Assembly: GCA_040510195.1 (NCBI GenBank)
Contig: JBEVJK010000079.1
Location: 44,973 to 108,972 of the forward strand
Reading direction: 5' to 3'
Source: JBEVJK01 sp040510195
Lineage (GTDB): Bacteria; Pseudomonadota; Alphaproteobacteria; Rhizobiales; Rhizobiaceae
Length of the DNA stretch: 64,000 nt
Each line of letters begins with the position of its first letter. The stretch's first letter is position 1. This document shows, one piece after another, positions 33,135-43,273 of this stretch. The position numbers and the translations under genes were made by a program. The notes below the pieces were generated by a model. It did not search any database. It was given only the letters and a program-made list of their open reading frames with translations, and was not told the origin of the DNA.

Positions 33135-34136
33135 ATGGCTGCCGCGTCCGTCTCCCGCCTCTCCTTCCTCGGCCCGCTCGCGCCGCGCTCCTCGATCGAC
33201 CTGGCGCGGCTGGGCGTCATCGCCGCCCTCGTGGCGCTGATCGTCTTCGGCGCGCTACGCTACGACAACTTCCTGTCGCCCTACAATGCGCTGACCTTCC
33301 TGCGCTACAACTCGATGTTCGCGCTGATTGCGCTCGGCATGGCGCTCGTCATCATGACCGGCGGCATCGATCTCTCGGTTGGCGGCACCGCCGCTCTGGC
33401 CAGCGTGGTCTCTGCCCTCCTCTCGCCGTATCACTGGGCAGCCGGGCTGCTGGGCGGCCTGGCGGCCGGCCTCGTCGTGGGCACGCTCAACGGCCTGATC
33501 ATCACCAGGCTGAGGATCCAGCCCTTCATCACCACGCTCGCGGCCATGCTTGCCGCCTACGGCAGCGCGCTGCTTCTGGCCGGCAACCAGTCGGTGTCGG
33601 TCTCCTATGATTCCGGCTTCACCGAAATCGGCCAGGGCGATTTCTGGGGCTTCCCGATCCCGGCCTGGATCATGCTCGTCGTGTACCTCGCCGGCTGGGT
33701 GGCGCTCGAGCGCCATCCGGTCGGCCGGCGCATCCTGGCCATCGGCGACGGCGAGGCCACCGCCAAGCTCATGGGACTGAAGGTCGAGCGCACCCTCCTC
33801 GGCGTCTACATGGCCTCCGGCCTGCTCGCCGGACTGGCCGGCGTCGTCCTGGCCGCTCAGTTCGGCGCCGGGCAGCCGACCGAGGGCGTCGGCTGGGAGC
33901 TCTTCGCCATCGCATCGGTCGTCGTCGGCGGCACGCTCCTCACCGGCGGTGTCGGCTCGGTCGGCGCCACTCTGGCCGGCGCCATGCTCCTGGCCATGGT
34001 CTTCAACATCCTCAACTTCGAAAACGGCCTGGGCTGGATTTCCCTTTCGGCGTATTGGCAATCGGTGATCCGCGGCCTGTTCCTGCTTGCCGTCGTGATC
34101 CTCCAGGCCAAGCTGGCCGGCAGCCGGGTACGGTGA
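33135..34136 (+). CDS. Sugar ABC transporter permease, YjfF-like
   Basis: Second RbsC-type permease, 333 residues. The family loop VIMTGGIDLSVGGTAALASV is near residue 75-94, and GDGEATAKLMGLKVERT takes the place of the usual GGNEEAA contact loop. VVGGTLLTGGVGSVGATLAGA is near the C-terminus. The ATG at 33135 comes 4 bases after the previous stop; a longer frame upstream overlaps the first permease gene and is unlikely. It is predicted to pair with the first permease to form the sugar channel. The next gene (SDR) starts at or 5 bases past its stop. Confidence 0.9.
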   Translation: MAAASVSRLSFLGPLAPRSSIDLARLGVIAALVALIVFGALRYDNFLSPYNALTFLRYNSMFALIALGMALVIMTGGIDLSVGGTAALASVVSALLSPYHWAAGLLGGLAAGLVVGTLNGLIITRLRIQPFITTLAAMLAAYGSALLLAGNQSVSVSYDSGFTEIGQGDFWGFPIPAWIMLVVYLAGWVALERHPVGRRILAIGDGEATAKLMGLKVERTLLGVYMASGLLAGLAGVVLAAQFGAGQPTEGVGWELFAIASVVVGGTLLTGGVGSVGATLAGAMLLAMVFNILNFENGLGWISLSAYWQSVIRGLFLLAVVILQAKLAGSRVR

Positions 34137-34141
34137 CCGCC

Positions 34142-34873
34142 ATGAGCCAGGAATTCCACGGCAGGACGATCATCGTCACCGGCGCCGGCAAGGGCATCGG
34201 GCTGGCGATCGCCCGACTGGCGGCGACGCGCGGCGCGACCGTCACCGCCATCAGTCGCACCGCCGAGGACCTGGCGGCTCTGTCCGCCGAGATCGGCGGT
34301 CGCGCCATCGTCGCCGACCTGGCCGACGCTGGGGCCACCCGCCGTGCCGCTCGCGAGGCCTTGCCAGCGGACCTGCTCGTCAACTGTGCCGGCACGACGA
34401 TCCTCGAAAGCTTCGTCGACGTCAGCGTCGAGTCATTCGACACGCTGATCGCCGTCAACGCTCGCGCGCCCATGATCGTCGCCCAGGAATATGCCCGCCA
34501 CCGGATCGCCGAGGGCGGCGGCGGCGCTATCGTCAACGTGTCCTCGCTATCCTCGCTGACCGGGTTCGTCGACCATGCCGCCTATTGCGCTTCGAAGGGG
34601 GCGCTCGACGCGATGAGCCGGGTGATGGCCAACGAGCTCGGCCCGCACGGCATCCGCGTCAACTGCGTCAATCCGGCGGTGACCTTGACGGCGATGGCCG
34701 TCAAGGCTTGGAGCGACCCCCAAAAGGCCGATCCGATGCTCAAGCGAATGCCGCTCGGCCGCTTCATCGAGCCCGACGAGGTGGCCGAGGTCGTGCTCTT
34801 CTTGCTGTCGGATCGAGCCGCCATGGTGCACGGCATCGCCATGCCGATCGACGCCGGCTTCGGCGTCACCTGA
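34142..34873 (+). CDS. Short-chain dehydrogenase, L-xylulose-reductase (DCXR)-like
   Basis: Classical SDR of 243 residues. The Rossmann loop is TGAGKGIGLA; NCAG replaces NNAG near 80. The catalytic Ser lies in NVSSLSS and YCASK supplies Tyr and Lys. The substrate loop NPAVTLTAMAVKAWSDPQKADPMLKRMPLGRF closely follows that of animal L-xylulose/carbonyl reductase (NPTVVMT..WSDPHKA..ML.RIPLGKF), as I recall it. It therefore probably interconverts a sugar ketose and its polyol or alpha-dicarbonyl compounds with NAD(P)H. ATG at 34142 is used; GTG at 34133, overlapping the permease stop (GTGA), is an equally plausible start. Last gene of the sugar operon, so it likely acts on the imported sugar or its derivative. 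Confidence 0.85.
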   Translation: MSQEFHGRTIIVTGAGKGIGLAIARLAATRGATVTAISRTAEDLAALSAEIGGRAIVADLADAGATRRAAREALPADLLVNCAGTTILESFVDVSVESFDTLIAVNARAPMIVAQEYARHRIAEGGGGAIVNVSSLSSLTGFVDHAAYCASKGALDAMSRVMANELGPHGIRVNCVNPAVTLTAMAVKAWSDPQKADPMLKRMPLGRFIEPDEVAEVVLFLLSDRAAMVHGIAMPIDAGFGVT

Positions 34874-35025
34874 AGAAGGCTGCCTCCGTCTGTCCGTCCT
34901 GGCCGCCGGCGCGAGCAATTCTTTTCCGCCAAAGCTCTTGTTCCGGGCATTTCTCCCCTATCATCCGGCCCTATCTCCACTAGAAGGGCTGCATTGAGAT
35001 GCTGTCGCGGCCGGGGAGGTGAACG

Positions 35026-36416
35026 ATGGCGCGGTTGGACAAGCCCTACGGCTCCGTGCTGGAGCTGATCGGCGGCACGCCAGTGGTCGAGCTCAAGCGC
35101 TTTGACACCGGCCGCTGCCGGCTGTTCGTCAAGCTGGAGAGCCAGAATCCTGGCGGCTCGATCAAGGACCGGATCGCCCTGTCGATGATCGCCGATGCGG
35201 AGCGCTACGGCCGCCTGGCGCCGGGCGGCACCATCGTCGAGGCGACCGCCGGCAACACCGGCCTCGGCCTAGCGCAGGTGGGCATCCCCAAGGGCTATCG
35301 AATCATCCTCGTCGTCCCTGACAAGATGTCGCGCGAAAAGATCCAGCACCTGCGAGCCCTCGGCGCCGAGGTCCGGCTCACCCGCTCGGACGTGGGCAAA
35401 GGACATGCGGAATACTATCAGGACATGGCCGAGGCCCTCGCCGCGGAGATCCCGGGCGCCTTCTACGTCAACCAGTTCGCCAATCCCGCCAATCCGGCCG
35501 CCCACGAGACGACCACCGGGCCCGAGCTTTGGTCGCAGCTCGAAGAACGGATCGACGCGGTCGTCGTCGGCGTCGGCTCGGGAGGCACCCTGACCGGCCT
35601 CGGCCGCTTCTTCGCCAAGGTCTCGCCGCACACCGAAATGGTGCTCGCCGATCCGGTCGGGTCGGTGCTCGCACCCTTGGTCAAGACGGGCAAGATGGAA
35701 GAGGCCGGGAGCTGGACGGTCGAGGGCATCGGCGAAGATTTCGTGCCTCCCAATGCGGACCTTTCCTTGGTCAAGAAGGCCTATTCGATCCCCGACAAGC
35801 AGAGCATGCTCGCCGTGCGCGACCTGCTCTCCCGCGAAGGCATTCTCGCCGGTTCCTCGTCGGGAACCTTGCTCGCCGCCGCGTTGCGCTACTGCCGCGA
35901 GCAAAAGGTTGAAAAGCGTGTGGTCACCTTCGTCTGCGACAGCGGCAACAAGTACCTTTCCAAGGTGTTCGACGACTTCTGGCTGGCCGAGCAAGGCCTG
36001 TCCGAGGTGGAAGAGCACGGCGACCTTCGCGACCTCGTCGCTCGCGCGCATCGCGAGGGCGGCACGGTCTTCGTCGGCCCGGACGACACCTTGCTGACGG
36101 CCTATGGCCGCATGCGCCGAGGCGACCTTTCGCAGCTTCCTGTGATCGACGACGGGCGGCTGGTCGGCATCGTCGACGAGAGCGACATTCTCGCCGTTGT
36201 CGAGGGCAACTATGAAGGCCGCTGGGATCGGTTCAACCAGCCCGTGGAGACCGCCATGACCAGGGAGCTGCACACGCTCCAGGCCGACCGCTCGCTTGAC
36301 GCCTTGCTGCCCGTGTTCGAGCGCAACGAGGTGGCGATCGTCTTCGATGAGGACGAATTCGTCGGCCTGATCACCCGCATAGACCTGATCAACCATCTGA
36401 GACGGCGCGCCAAGAG

Positions 36417-36420
<4 letters not shown>
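35026..36420 (+). CDS. Cystathionine beta-synthase with C-terminal CBS-domain pair
   Basis: PLP enzyme of 464 residues that condenses serine (or activated serine) with homocysteine to cystathionine, the first step of reverse transsulfuration. The catalytic domain is about 1-320: PLP Lys47 in NPGGSIKDRIA, AGNTGLGLAQ near 77-86, GVGSGGTLTGLGRF near 185-198, and SSSGTLLAAA near 285. A tandem CBS pair follows (about 340-460), so it is the long regulatory form but without a haem-binding N-terminus. The start has a strong GGGGAGGTGA ribosome-binding site. Its stop overlaps the gamma-lyase gene by 4 bases. O-acetylserine sulfhydrylase is the alternative, but the CBS pair and partner favour cystathionine beta-synthase. 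Confidence 0.9.
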
Positions 36421-37586
<1,166 letters not shown>

Positions 37587-37621
37587 CCCACGGCGCTCGC
37601 TTGAACGTCGCGTTGCGGGGC

Positions 37622-37650
37622 TGGACAGCACGGAGCGGGATGGCTATATC
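37622..37650 (+). promoter_or_regulatory. Predicted promoter of tRNA-Lys
   Basis: TGGACA at 37622-37627 and TATATC at 37645-37650 are 17 bases apart, followed by a G+C-rich discriminator. The tRNA begins 33 bases further on, leaving a short 5' leader for RNase P. Confidence 0.55.
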
Positions 37651-37682
37651 CCGCGCCAACGCTGCCTTTGTGCGGCGCCCGT

Positions 37683-37758
<76 letters not shown>

Positions 37759-37919
37759 AAATATCCTCCAAAAACAACGATTTGCTTCATCCCCGCTTTC
37801 AGCGGATTGTTGCCGACCCAAATGTCTGGGCAATGTTCCGGCCAGTCGAGGCCGCCGGGCGGAGCTGGGCCTCACCGCTAATGGCAATCTGCCCGACCGC
37901 TCTGTATAAAGATCCAGCC

Positions 37920-38696
37920 ATGACCGTCGATCGTCGCACCTTCGCCATGTCGCTGCTCTTCGGAGCGGCGAGTGCACTTCAGCCATTTAAGGCGAGGTCA
38001 CAATCGCAGCCGGCCTTGCAGACTGCCAACAACGTCGTCCTTGTCCATGGGCTCTTTGCGGATGGCTCCAGCTGGTCGGAGGTCATTCCGCTCCTGCAGG
38101 CGCGCGGACTTGGCGTGACCTCGGTTCAAAACCCGCTGACGACCCTGGACGACGCAGTTGACGCCTGCCGTAAGGTGCTTGACCGGCAGGATGGGCCTAC
38201 GGTGCTGGCAGGCCACTCCTTCTCGGGCATGATCGTGACGGAGGCAGGAATGCACCCGAGCGTCTCGGCAGTTGTCTACGTAGCTGCCCGAGCACCCGAC
38301 GCGGGGGAGGACTATGCAGCACTCGCCGCACGCTTCCCGGCACCGCCCGCATCGGCAGGTATCGTCTACGACGGAGATGAAGGCCGGCTCACTGAAGAAG
38401 CCTTTCTGAAGGACTTCGCTGGCGACTTGCCGACCGAGAAAGCCCGTGTGCTGTTTGCCGTGCAACAGCCGTTCAGGAAAGCGCTCCTTGCCGGGCGCCC
38501 CACCCAGGCCGCATGGCGTTCAAAGCCCAGCTTCTACGCAGTCTCCACCAACGATCGGACGATCAACCCCGACCTCCAGCGCTACATGGCCTCTCGCATG
38601 AACGCCCAAACGATAGAGGTTCCGTCGAGTCATGTTTCGCTGATCTCCCATCCGCAGGAGATTGCCACGCTGATCTTGACGGCAACAGGTCGATAG
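37920..38696 (+). CDS. Exported alpha/beta hydrolase
   Basis: Predicted esterase-like hydrolase of 258 residues. The N-terminus MTVDRRTFAMSLLFGAASA contains an RR pair before a hydrophobic stretch, a possible Tat or Sec signal. The fold begins VVLVHGLFADGSSWSEV (oxyanion HG), the nucleophile elbow is LAGHSFSGMI with Ser100, and the His of the triad is probably in VPSSHVSLISHP near the C-terminus. It resembles the small plant methyl-ester-hydrolase-like bacterial proteins, substrate unknown. The ATG at 37920 is chosen for the signal peptide; the frame is open back into the tRNA gene, which is coincidence. It is a single gene between the tRNA and the convergent gluconokinase. Confidence 0.8.
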   Translation: MTVDRRTFAMSLLFGAASALQPFKARSQSQPALQTANNVVLVHGLFADGSSWSEVIPLLQARGLGVTSVQNPLTTLDDAVDACRKVLDRQDGPTVLAGHSFSGMIVTEAGMHPSVSAVVYVAARAPDAGEDYAALAARFPAPPASAGIVYDGDEGRLTEEAFLKDFAGDLPTEKARVLFAVQQPFRKALLAGRPTQAAWRSKPSFYAVSTNDRTINPDLQRYMASRMNAQTIEVPSSHVSLISHPQEIATLILTATGR

Positions 38697-38702
38697 CGCT
38701 GG

Positions 38703-38830
38703 CTACGCCAGCCAGGCCATCAGCGAGGCCGACGTCCCAACCGCCCGCGTCTCATTCAGCTCCTTGAAGCTATGGGGCAGGTAGAACTGCTCACCAGTGC
38801 GAACCCGACCGCCAAGCTTCCAGGATGATT
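38703..38830 (-). pseudogene. Possible gene remnant downstream of gntK (unidentified C-terminal fragment)
   Basis: Reading leftward in the frame that is +2 to gntK, the stretch between the gntK stop and a TAG at 38703-38705 is open. It reads like protein: SSWKLGGRVRTGEQ, FYLPHSFKELNE, TRAVGTSASLMAWLA. There is no start codon of its own with a ribosome-binding site. I do not recognise the family. It may be the tail of a deleted gene or chance. Confidence 0.25.
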
Positions 38831-39379
38831 TCAACGAATCGAGTCCGCAAGCAAGCTCGTTGCCCGTTGAACGATCCGCTCAGGAGTGTCTGCGATATCC
38901 AGAACGATCGGATCTTCGTCCCGCGACGGTGGTTCTAGCGTTTCGATCTGACTCGTGAGCAACGAATTGGAGGCGAAATGACCCCGCCGTTGGCTTAGCC
39001 TGGCACTGATTTCTTGAAGTGAGCCGTGCAGATACAAGAAGCGCACGAAGCCCAGTCGATCTCGAAGCAGGTCACGGTAGCTGCGCTTCAGAACCGAGCA
39101 TGCGATGACCACGGTGCGACCATCTTCGGCCAAGGCTGCGTCGCACACGCTGTGGAGCCAGGGCCAGCGGTGTTCATCGGTTAGTCCGGTGCCGCTGCGC
39201 ATGAGCTCGATATTCGTGCTGCAATGATAATTGTCCCCCTCCACGAACGCGGCCCCCAGCGCGTTTGCCAGCCTTTTTCCGACCTCGGTCTTCCCAGTTC
39301 CCGCTATCCCCATCACCACCAGGTAGCGGGTGCGTGTCTTCTCCGCCTTCGACACTGGGTTTCTCTCCGCCCCGCTCAT
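38831..39379 (-). CDS. gntK: Gluconokinase
   Basis: Small P-loop kinase of 182 residues that phosphorylates gluconate to 6-phosphogluconate. Walker A GIAGTGKTEVG is at 24-34, GDNYHCSTNIELMRSGTGLTD carries the substrate-binding region (family form GD.FHP..N..KM..G.PL.D), and CSVLKRSYRDLLR follows. The replacement of the usual HP.N.KM by HCSTNIELM is slightly unusual, so a related aldonate could be the true substrate. The ATG overlaps the stop of the TRAP large-permease gene by 4 bases, so it is the last gene of the leftward TRAP operon and probably acts on the acid sugar imported by it. Confidence 0.85.
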   Translation of the reverse strand: MSGAERNPVSKAEKTRTRYLVVMGIAGTGKTEVGKRLANALGAAFVEGDNYHCSTNIELMRSGTGLTDEHRWPWLHSVCDAALAEDGRTVVIACSVLKRSYRDLLRDRLGFVRFLYLHGSLQEISARLSQRRGHFASNSLLTSQIETLEPPSRDEDPIVLDIADTPERIVQRATSLLADSIR

Positions 39380-40665
39380 GGATAGAGCCCCATCAGGCGG
39401 ATCGGACCGAGTGTGAGGACCGGGAACAGCACCAGCAGGAAAATGGCGAGGGTCAGCACGGCCATAGGCGCCAGCGAGCCTCGTATGACGTCCTCGACCC
39501 GCATATTGGCGACCTGTGCCGCGGCGAACAGGCAGACACCAACTGGCGGCGTGACGAGGCCGAGGGTCAGCGTCATCACCATCACAACCAGGAAGTGCAT
39601 TGGATCGATGCCGAGCGACAACGCCGGCGGCAGCAGAACGGGGATGAGAATGAACATCGCCGGGATGGCTTCCATGAAGATGCCGATGATGAGCAGGAAG
39701 ACGAAGATGACGAGCAGACCCGAGATCGGGCCGACGCTCACGGCGTCGAGAAGCACCGCGACCTTGTCGGGCAGGCCTTCGAACGCGAAGATCCAGGCGG
39801 CGAGCTGCGATGTGGCGGCAATGAACAGGATCGTGCCGGAGATGCGCGCCGTCGAGATCAGGATCTCCGGGACTTCCGCCAGCGGGATAGTTCGGTAGAC
39901 CAGGATCGAGAGAACCATGACATAGACCACGGCAACCGCCGCCGCCTCGGTCGGGGTGAAGACGCCGCTGGCGATGCCGGCGACCAGAATGACCGGCGTC
40001 AGCATCGGTAGGATGGCGCTCAAGCCGGTAACGATGACCGTACGCAGCACGAAGGGCGAAGGCGGATTGTAGCCGTAGTGCACCGAATAGAAGTGGTTGA
40101 AGACCATGAAGGCGAAGGCAATGAACAGCCCCGGCACTAGACCCGCGACGAGAAGCGTGCCGATGGACACGCTGGCGATGGATCCGGCAATGACGACCAG
40201 GATCGACGGTGGGATGATCGAAGACAGCGTTGCCGTGCAGAGTGTCATGCCGACGGCGTAGCCCTTGGGGAAGCCATGCCGCTCCATCGCCTTGATCTCG
40301 ATGGCGCCCACCGAGGCGATATCTGCCACCGACGAGCCGGATACACCGGAGAAGATGACCGAGGAGATGACGTTGACGTGGCCGAGGCCACCGGGCAGCC
40401 AGCCGACCATGGCCTCGGCGAAGTCGAAGATGCGCTCGGCGACCCTGCCGCGCTCCATGACAGCGCCGACCAGGATGAAGAGTGGCACGGCGACCAGGAG
40501 GAACGAGTTCATCGACGAGAACATGGTCTGCGTCAGAAGATCGAACGGCATCGGCGTGAACAGAAGCAGGGTGGCGACCCCGGCCAGGCCGAGCGCGACA
40601 GCGAGCGGCACGCCGAGCATGCTCATGGCGAAGAAAATGATGAGTAGAAAGAGACTCATGCTCAT
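39376..40665 (-). CDS. TRAP transporter large permease (DctM type)
   Basis: Inner-membrane protein of 429 residues with about 12 helices; it forms the transport channel of a TRAP system, using sodium or proton gradients. The N-terminus MSMSLFLLIIFFAMSMLGVPLAVALG, the loop GSSVADIASVGAIEIKAM with the following GYAVGMTLCTATLSSIIPPS, and the C-terminal LGLVTPPVGVCLFAAAQVA are all typical of DctM/SiaM. The ATG at 40665 overlaps the small-permease stop. A longer frame upstream overlaps the small-permease gene. It is followed by gntK with a 4-base overlap. Confidence 0.92.
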   Translation of the reverse strand: MSMSLFLLIIFFAMSMLGVPLAVALGLAGVATLLLFTPMPFDLLTQTMFSSMNSFLLVAVPLFILVGAVMERGRVAERIFDFAEAMVGWLPGGLGHVNVISSVIFSGVSGSSVADIASVGAIEIKAMERHGFPKGYAVGMTLCTATLSSIIPPSILVVIAGSIASVSIGTLLVAGLVPGLFIAFAFMVFNHFYSVHYGYNPPSPFVLRTVIVTGLSAILPMLTPVILVAGIASGVFTPTEAAAVAVVYVMVLSILVYRTIPLAEVPEILISTARISGTILFIAATSQLAAWIFAFEGLPDKVAVLLDAVSVGPISGLLVIFVFLLIIGIFMEAIPAMFILIPVLLPPALSLGIDPMHFLVVMVMTLTLGLVTPPVGVCLFAAAQVANMRVEDVIRGSLAPMAVLTLAIFLLVLFPVLTLGPIRLMGLYP

Positions 40666-41216
40666 GGCTGCGTCCTCGCGGTCATGTTGACATCGGCATG
40701 CGCCAGCTCTCCGGCCGGAATGCCCGGCTCGGGCAGAGCGATGAGGCTGCGGCGGGTCCGCAGGGATTCGATGATGGCAAGGATTGCGATCACCGAGGAT
40801 ACAGGCATCACAAGCCCGATCGTCCACATCGGCAACGGCAAGGTTGCGGCCGTTTCGTGCATCATGATCTGCTGGCGCACGAGCGTTATCCCAGTCCAGC
40901 CGGTGATTAGGAAGAAAAGCACCGAGGAGCCGACATAGATCGGGACCGCGATATGGCGAAAAAAGCCCCGCGCCATGGCCATGAAGACGACGACGCGCGC
41001 CGATTCAACCGTGCGGAAGCCGGCGGCAAGGCCGAGAAAGACCATCCAGACGAACAGGAAGCGCACCGCCTCCTCGGTCCAAGGCAGCGGCCGGCCCAAA
41101 AGGCGGCCAGCCACCTGCATCAACACGATGAGCAGGATGCCGCCGCAGGCGGCTCCGGCGGCGCCGTCGGCGACCAGTTCGACGGCGCGGCCAAATGTAA
41201 GACGGTGAAGGCGCAT
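40662..41216 (-). CDS. TRAP transporter small permease (DctQ type)
   Basis: Four-helix membrane subunit of 184 residues that pairs with the DctM-type channel. The hydrophobic pattern and PLPWTEEAVRFLFVWMVFLGLA (family form .P.W.EE..R....W..FLG.A) are diagnostic. The C-terminus ends in a short charged tail. The start ATG at 41214-41216 is preceded by gggagga. The open frame continues upstream through the receptor gene in another frame but without TRAP character. Overlaps the large-permease start by 4 bases. Confidence 0.9.
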   Translation of the reverse strand: MRLHRLTFGRAVELVADGAAGAACGGILLIVLMQVAGRLLGRPLPWTEEAVRFLFVWMVFLGLAAGFRTVESARVVVFMAMARGFFRHIAVPIYVGSSVLFFLITGWTGITLVRQQIMMHETAATLPLPMWTIGLVMPVSSVIAILAIIESLRTRRSLIALPEPGIPAGELAHADVNMTARTQP

Positions 41217-41273
41217 CGGATCGATCCTCCCGATCGAGCGGAGACTGTCCGCAACGGCACCCGGCATGTCCCT

Positions 41274-41295
41274 CCCGCCGACCAACGCCGGCGGG
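41274..41295 (-). terminator. Stem-loop between TRAP receptor and small-permease genes
   Basis: 7-bp stem cccgccg/cggcggg with an 8-base loop in the 92-base gap, no T-run. As after the YtfQ-like gene, it probably sets a higher level of receptor than of membrane subunits. Confidence 0.45.
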
Positions 41296-41308
41296 CCAAT
41301 GCCGCGGC

Positions 41309-42304
41309 TCAGTTCTTGCCGACAAAGGCGACCGTACGGTCGAAGAAGGCCTGGTCCTTGACCAGCCCGGCAAAGGTCGGCGCGAGCGTCTGCGCGACGG
41401 CGACGAAGGCCTGGCGCTGCTCGGGCGTCAACTCGTTGACCTCCATGCCGTTCGACTTCAACGTGTCGATCGACTTGGCGATGTCGGCGGCGTCGTTCTC
41501 GGCCTTCCAAGCCTCCGTTTCCACGGCCGCCTCCTGTAGGGCCTGCTTGTGCGCATCCGATAGCCCCTCGAAGCGAGCCGGATTGACGCCAACCACCCAG
41601 GCGTCGGCGATGTGGTTGCTGATCGTCAGGTATTTCTGCACTTCGTAGAGCTTGGCGCTGACCGGCACGTTGACCGGGTTCTCCTGGCCGTCGACCACCT
41701 TGAGCTGGAGGGCGTTGTAGACCTCGGCGAAGGCCATTGGCGTCGGCGCCGCGCCCATGGCGCCGAAGAACTCGACCCAAAGGGGATTGTTCGGCACTCG
41801 CAATTTCAGGCCCTTGAGGTCGTCCGGCTGGGTGATCGGCTGGCGCGAATTGGTGATCTGGCGCAGCGGACGCGACCATAGATCGAGCCCCTTGATGCCA
41901 ATCGAGTCGAGTTCGGCAGTGAGTTCCTTGCCGGGCTCGCCATCCAGATAGCTGCGCAGCTGCGTCACGTCGTCGAACAAATAGGGCACCGCGATGGCGG
42001 TGAACTTCGGATTGAAAGTCGCATAGAGCGAAGTCGCATTGAGCAGCATGTCGAGCGAGCCGCCGGCCAGCTGCTTCACTCCGGCAGACGGGTCGCCGCC
42101 GTAGAGCGTGCCGTTCGGGAAGACCCGGATTTCCAGGTCGCCATTGGTCTTCTGCTTGACGAGCTCGGCAAAATGCTTGGCGGCCAGCGTAATTTCCGAG
42201 GTGTCGGCGTCGGGCGTCGAGAGGGTCAGCGACTCGGCGCGGACGGCGCCGGTTGAAAGCGCGAGGGCGGCTGCGACAAGGCTGCCGAGCAGGGTGATCT
42301 TCAT
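41309..42304 (-). CDS. TRAP transporter substrate-binding protein (DctP type)
   Basis: Periplasmic receptor of 331 residues. Signal peptide about 1-23 (ITLLGSLVAAALALSTGAVRA). DctP landmarks: FAELVKQKTNGDLEIRVFPNGTL, the ligand-binding Arg region LKGLKLRVPNNPLWVEFFGAMGAAPTPMAFAEVYNALQ, and VDGQENPV. The conserved Arg in LRVPNN binds a carboxylate, so the ligand is an organic or sugar acid. Its neighbours (gluconokinase, beta-hydroxyacid dehydrogenase) agree. Overlaps the stop of the upstream dehydrogenase gene by 4 bases. Confidence 0.92.
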   Translation of the reverse strand: MKITLLGSLVAAALALSTGAVRAESLTLSTPDADTSEITLAAKHFAELVKQKTNGDLEIRVFPNGTLYGGDPSAGVKQLAGGSLDMLLNATSLYATFNPKFTAIAVPYLFDDVTQLRSYLDGEPGKELTAELDSIGIKGLDLWSRPLRQITNSRQPITQPDDLKGLKLRVPNNPLWVEFFGAMGAAPTPMAFAEVYNALQLKVVDGQENPVNVPVSAKLYEVQKYLTISNHIADAWVVGVNPARFEGLSDAHKQALQEAAVETEAWKAENDAADIAKSIDTLKSNGMEVNELTPEQRQAFVAVAQTLAPTFAGLVKDQAFFDRTVAFVGKN

Positions 42305-43248
42305 GACATTTCCTCCGTTGGCTGTTCGATGCGGCCGGGTACCTTGGCGATCCCCGGTCCGGACCGGCTGTTGGCGCGCCGCAATTCGACGATGGCGGCG
42401 CTGTGGTCGAGGTCGCCGCCGCCATGCGCGACGAGGTCACGAAAAAGACGGTCGACCTCTGTGGCGACGGGCAGACTGAGCCCGAGCGTTGATGCGAGCG
42501 CGAGAGCCGCGCCAGTGTCCTTGATCTGATACTTGGCCGGACCGCCGGGGATAAAATCGCCGTCGATCATGCGCTTCCCATGATGGCGCAGAACGGTCGA
42601 GTCGGCGAAGCCGCCGAGCAACGCCTCGCGCACCTTCGCTGCGTCCGCACCACCTTGCTCTGCCAGCAAGAGGGCCTCGGCCACCGCACAGATGGTCGAA
42701 GCCACGATCAACTGGTTGGCGAGCTTGGCGAGCGAACCGGCACCGGCCGGCCCGACATGGGTCGGGCGGCCGAGCGTTTCGAAAATCGGCGTCAGCGCCG
42801 CCACCACGTCGGCGGCACCACCGGCCATGATCGCCAGCGTGCCGTCGCGCGCTCCCTTCTCCCCGCCCGAGACAGGCGCGTCGACATAGAAAATGCCGGC
42901 TTCGGCGGCGCGGTCTGCCTGGCGTCTAGCGGTTTCGACCGGGACCGAGCTCATCATGACTAGGGTCGTGCCCTCTGCCATGGCACCGACGACGCCTCCG
43001 GCACCGAACAGGACCTCGTCGGAAACCGGCCCGGAGCTCAGCATCGAGATCACGATCCTGGCGCCGCGCGCCGCGTCTGCAGCCGTCGCTGCCACGCGCA
43101 CACCGGCGTCCGCCAGCGCTTCGGCCTTGGATGCCGTGCGGTTCCACGCGGCGACCGCAAAGCCGGCTTCGGCAAGCCGACGCGCCATATTGCCGCCCAT
43201 GATGCCGGTACCGACGAAGCCGATCGAGGTCGGGACAGTGCTAGTCAT
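42301..43248 (-). CDS. Beta-hydroxyacid dehydrogenase (tartronate-semialdehyde-reductase/HIBADH family)
   Basis: NAD(P)-dependent enzyme of 315 residues that oxidises or reduces 3-hydroxy acids such as 2-hydroxy-3-oxopropionate. The Rossmann loop is IGFVGTGIMGGNMA (9-22), substrate motif DAPVSGGEKGA (123-133), and catalytic Lys175 in GAGSLAKLANQL. Length is slightly long because of a C-terminal extension (about 295-315) rich in Arg/Ser/Pro. It lies inside the leftward sugar-acid operon, 25 bases after the small monooxygenase-like gene and overlapping the TRAP receptor gene. The most likely role is reducing a semialdehyde formed from the imported acid; a 6-phosphogluconate-dehydrogenase-like role is less likely at this length. 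Confidence 0.85.
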   Translation of the reverse strand: MTSTVPTSIGFVGTGIMGGNMARRLAEAGFAVAAWNRTASKAEALADAGVRVAATAADAARGARIVISMLSSGPVSDEVLFGAGGVVGAMAEGTTLVMMSSVPVETARRQADRAAEAGIFYVDAPVSGGEKGARDGTLAIMAGGAADVVAALTPIFETLGRPTHVGPAGAGSLAKLANQLIVASTICAVAEALLLAEQGGADAAKVREALLGGFADSTVLRHHGKRMIDGDFIPGGPAKYQIKDTGAALALASTLGLSLPVATEVDRLFRDLVAHGGGDLDHSAAIVELRRANSRSGPGIAKVPGRIEQPTEEMS

Positions 43249-43273
43249 CGCAGCGCCTCCTCCAGCGCGCCAT

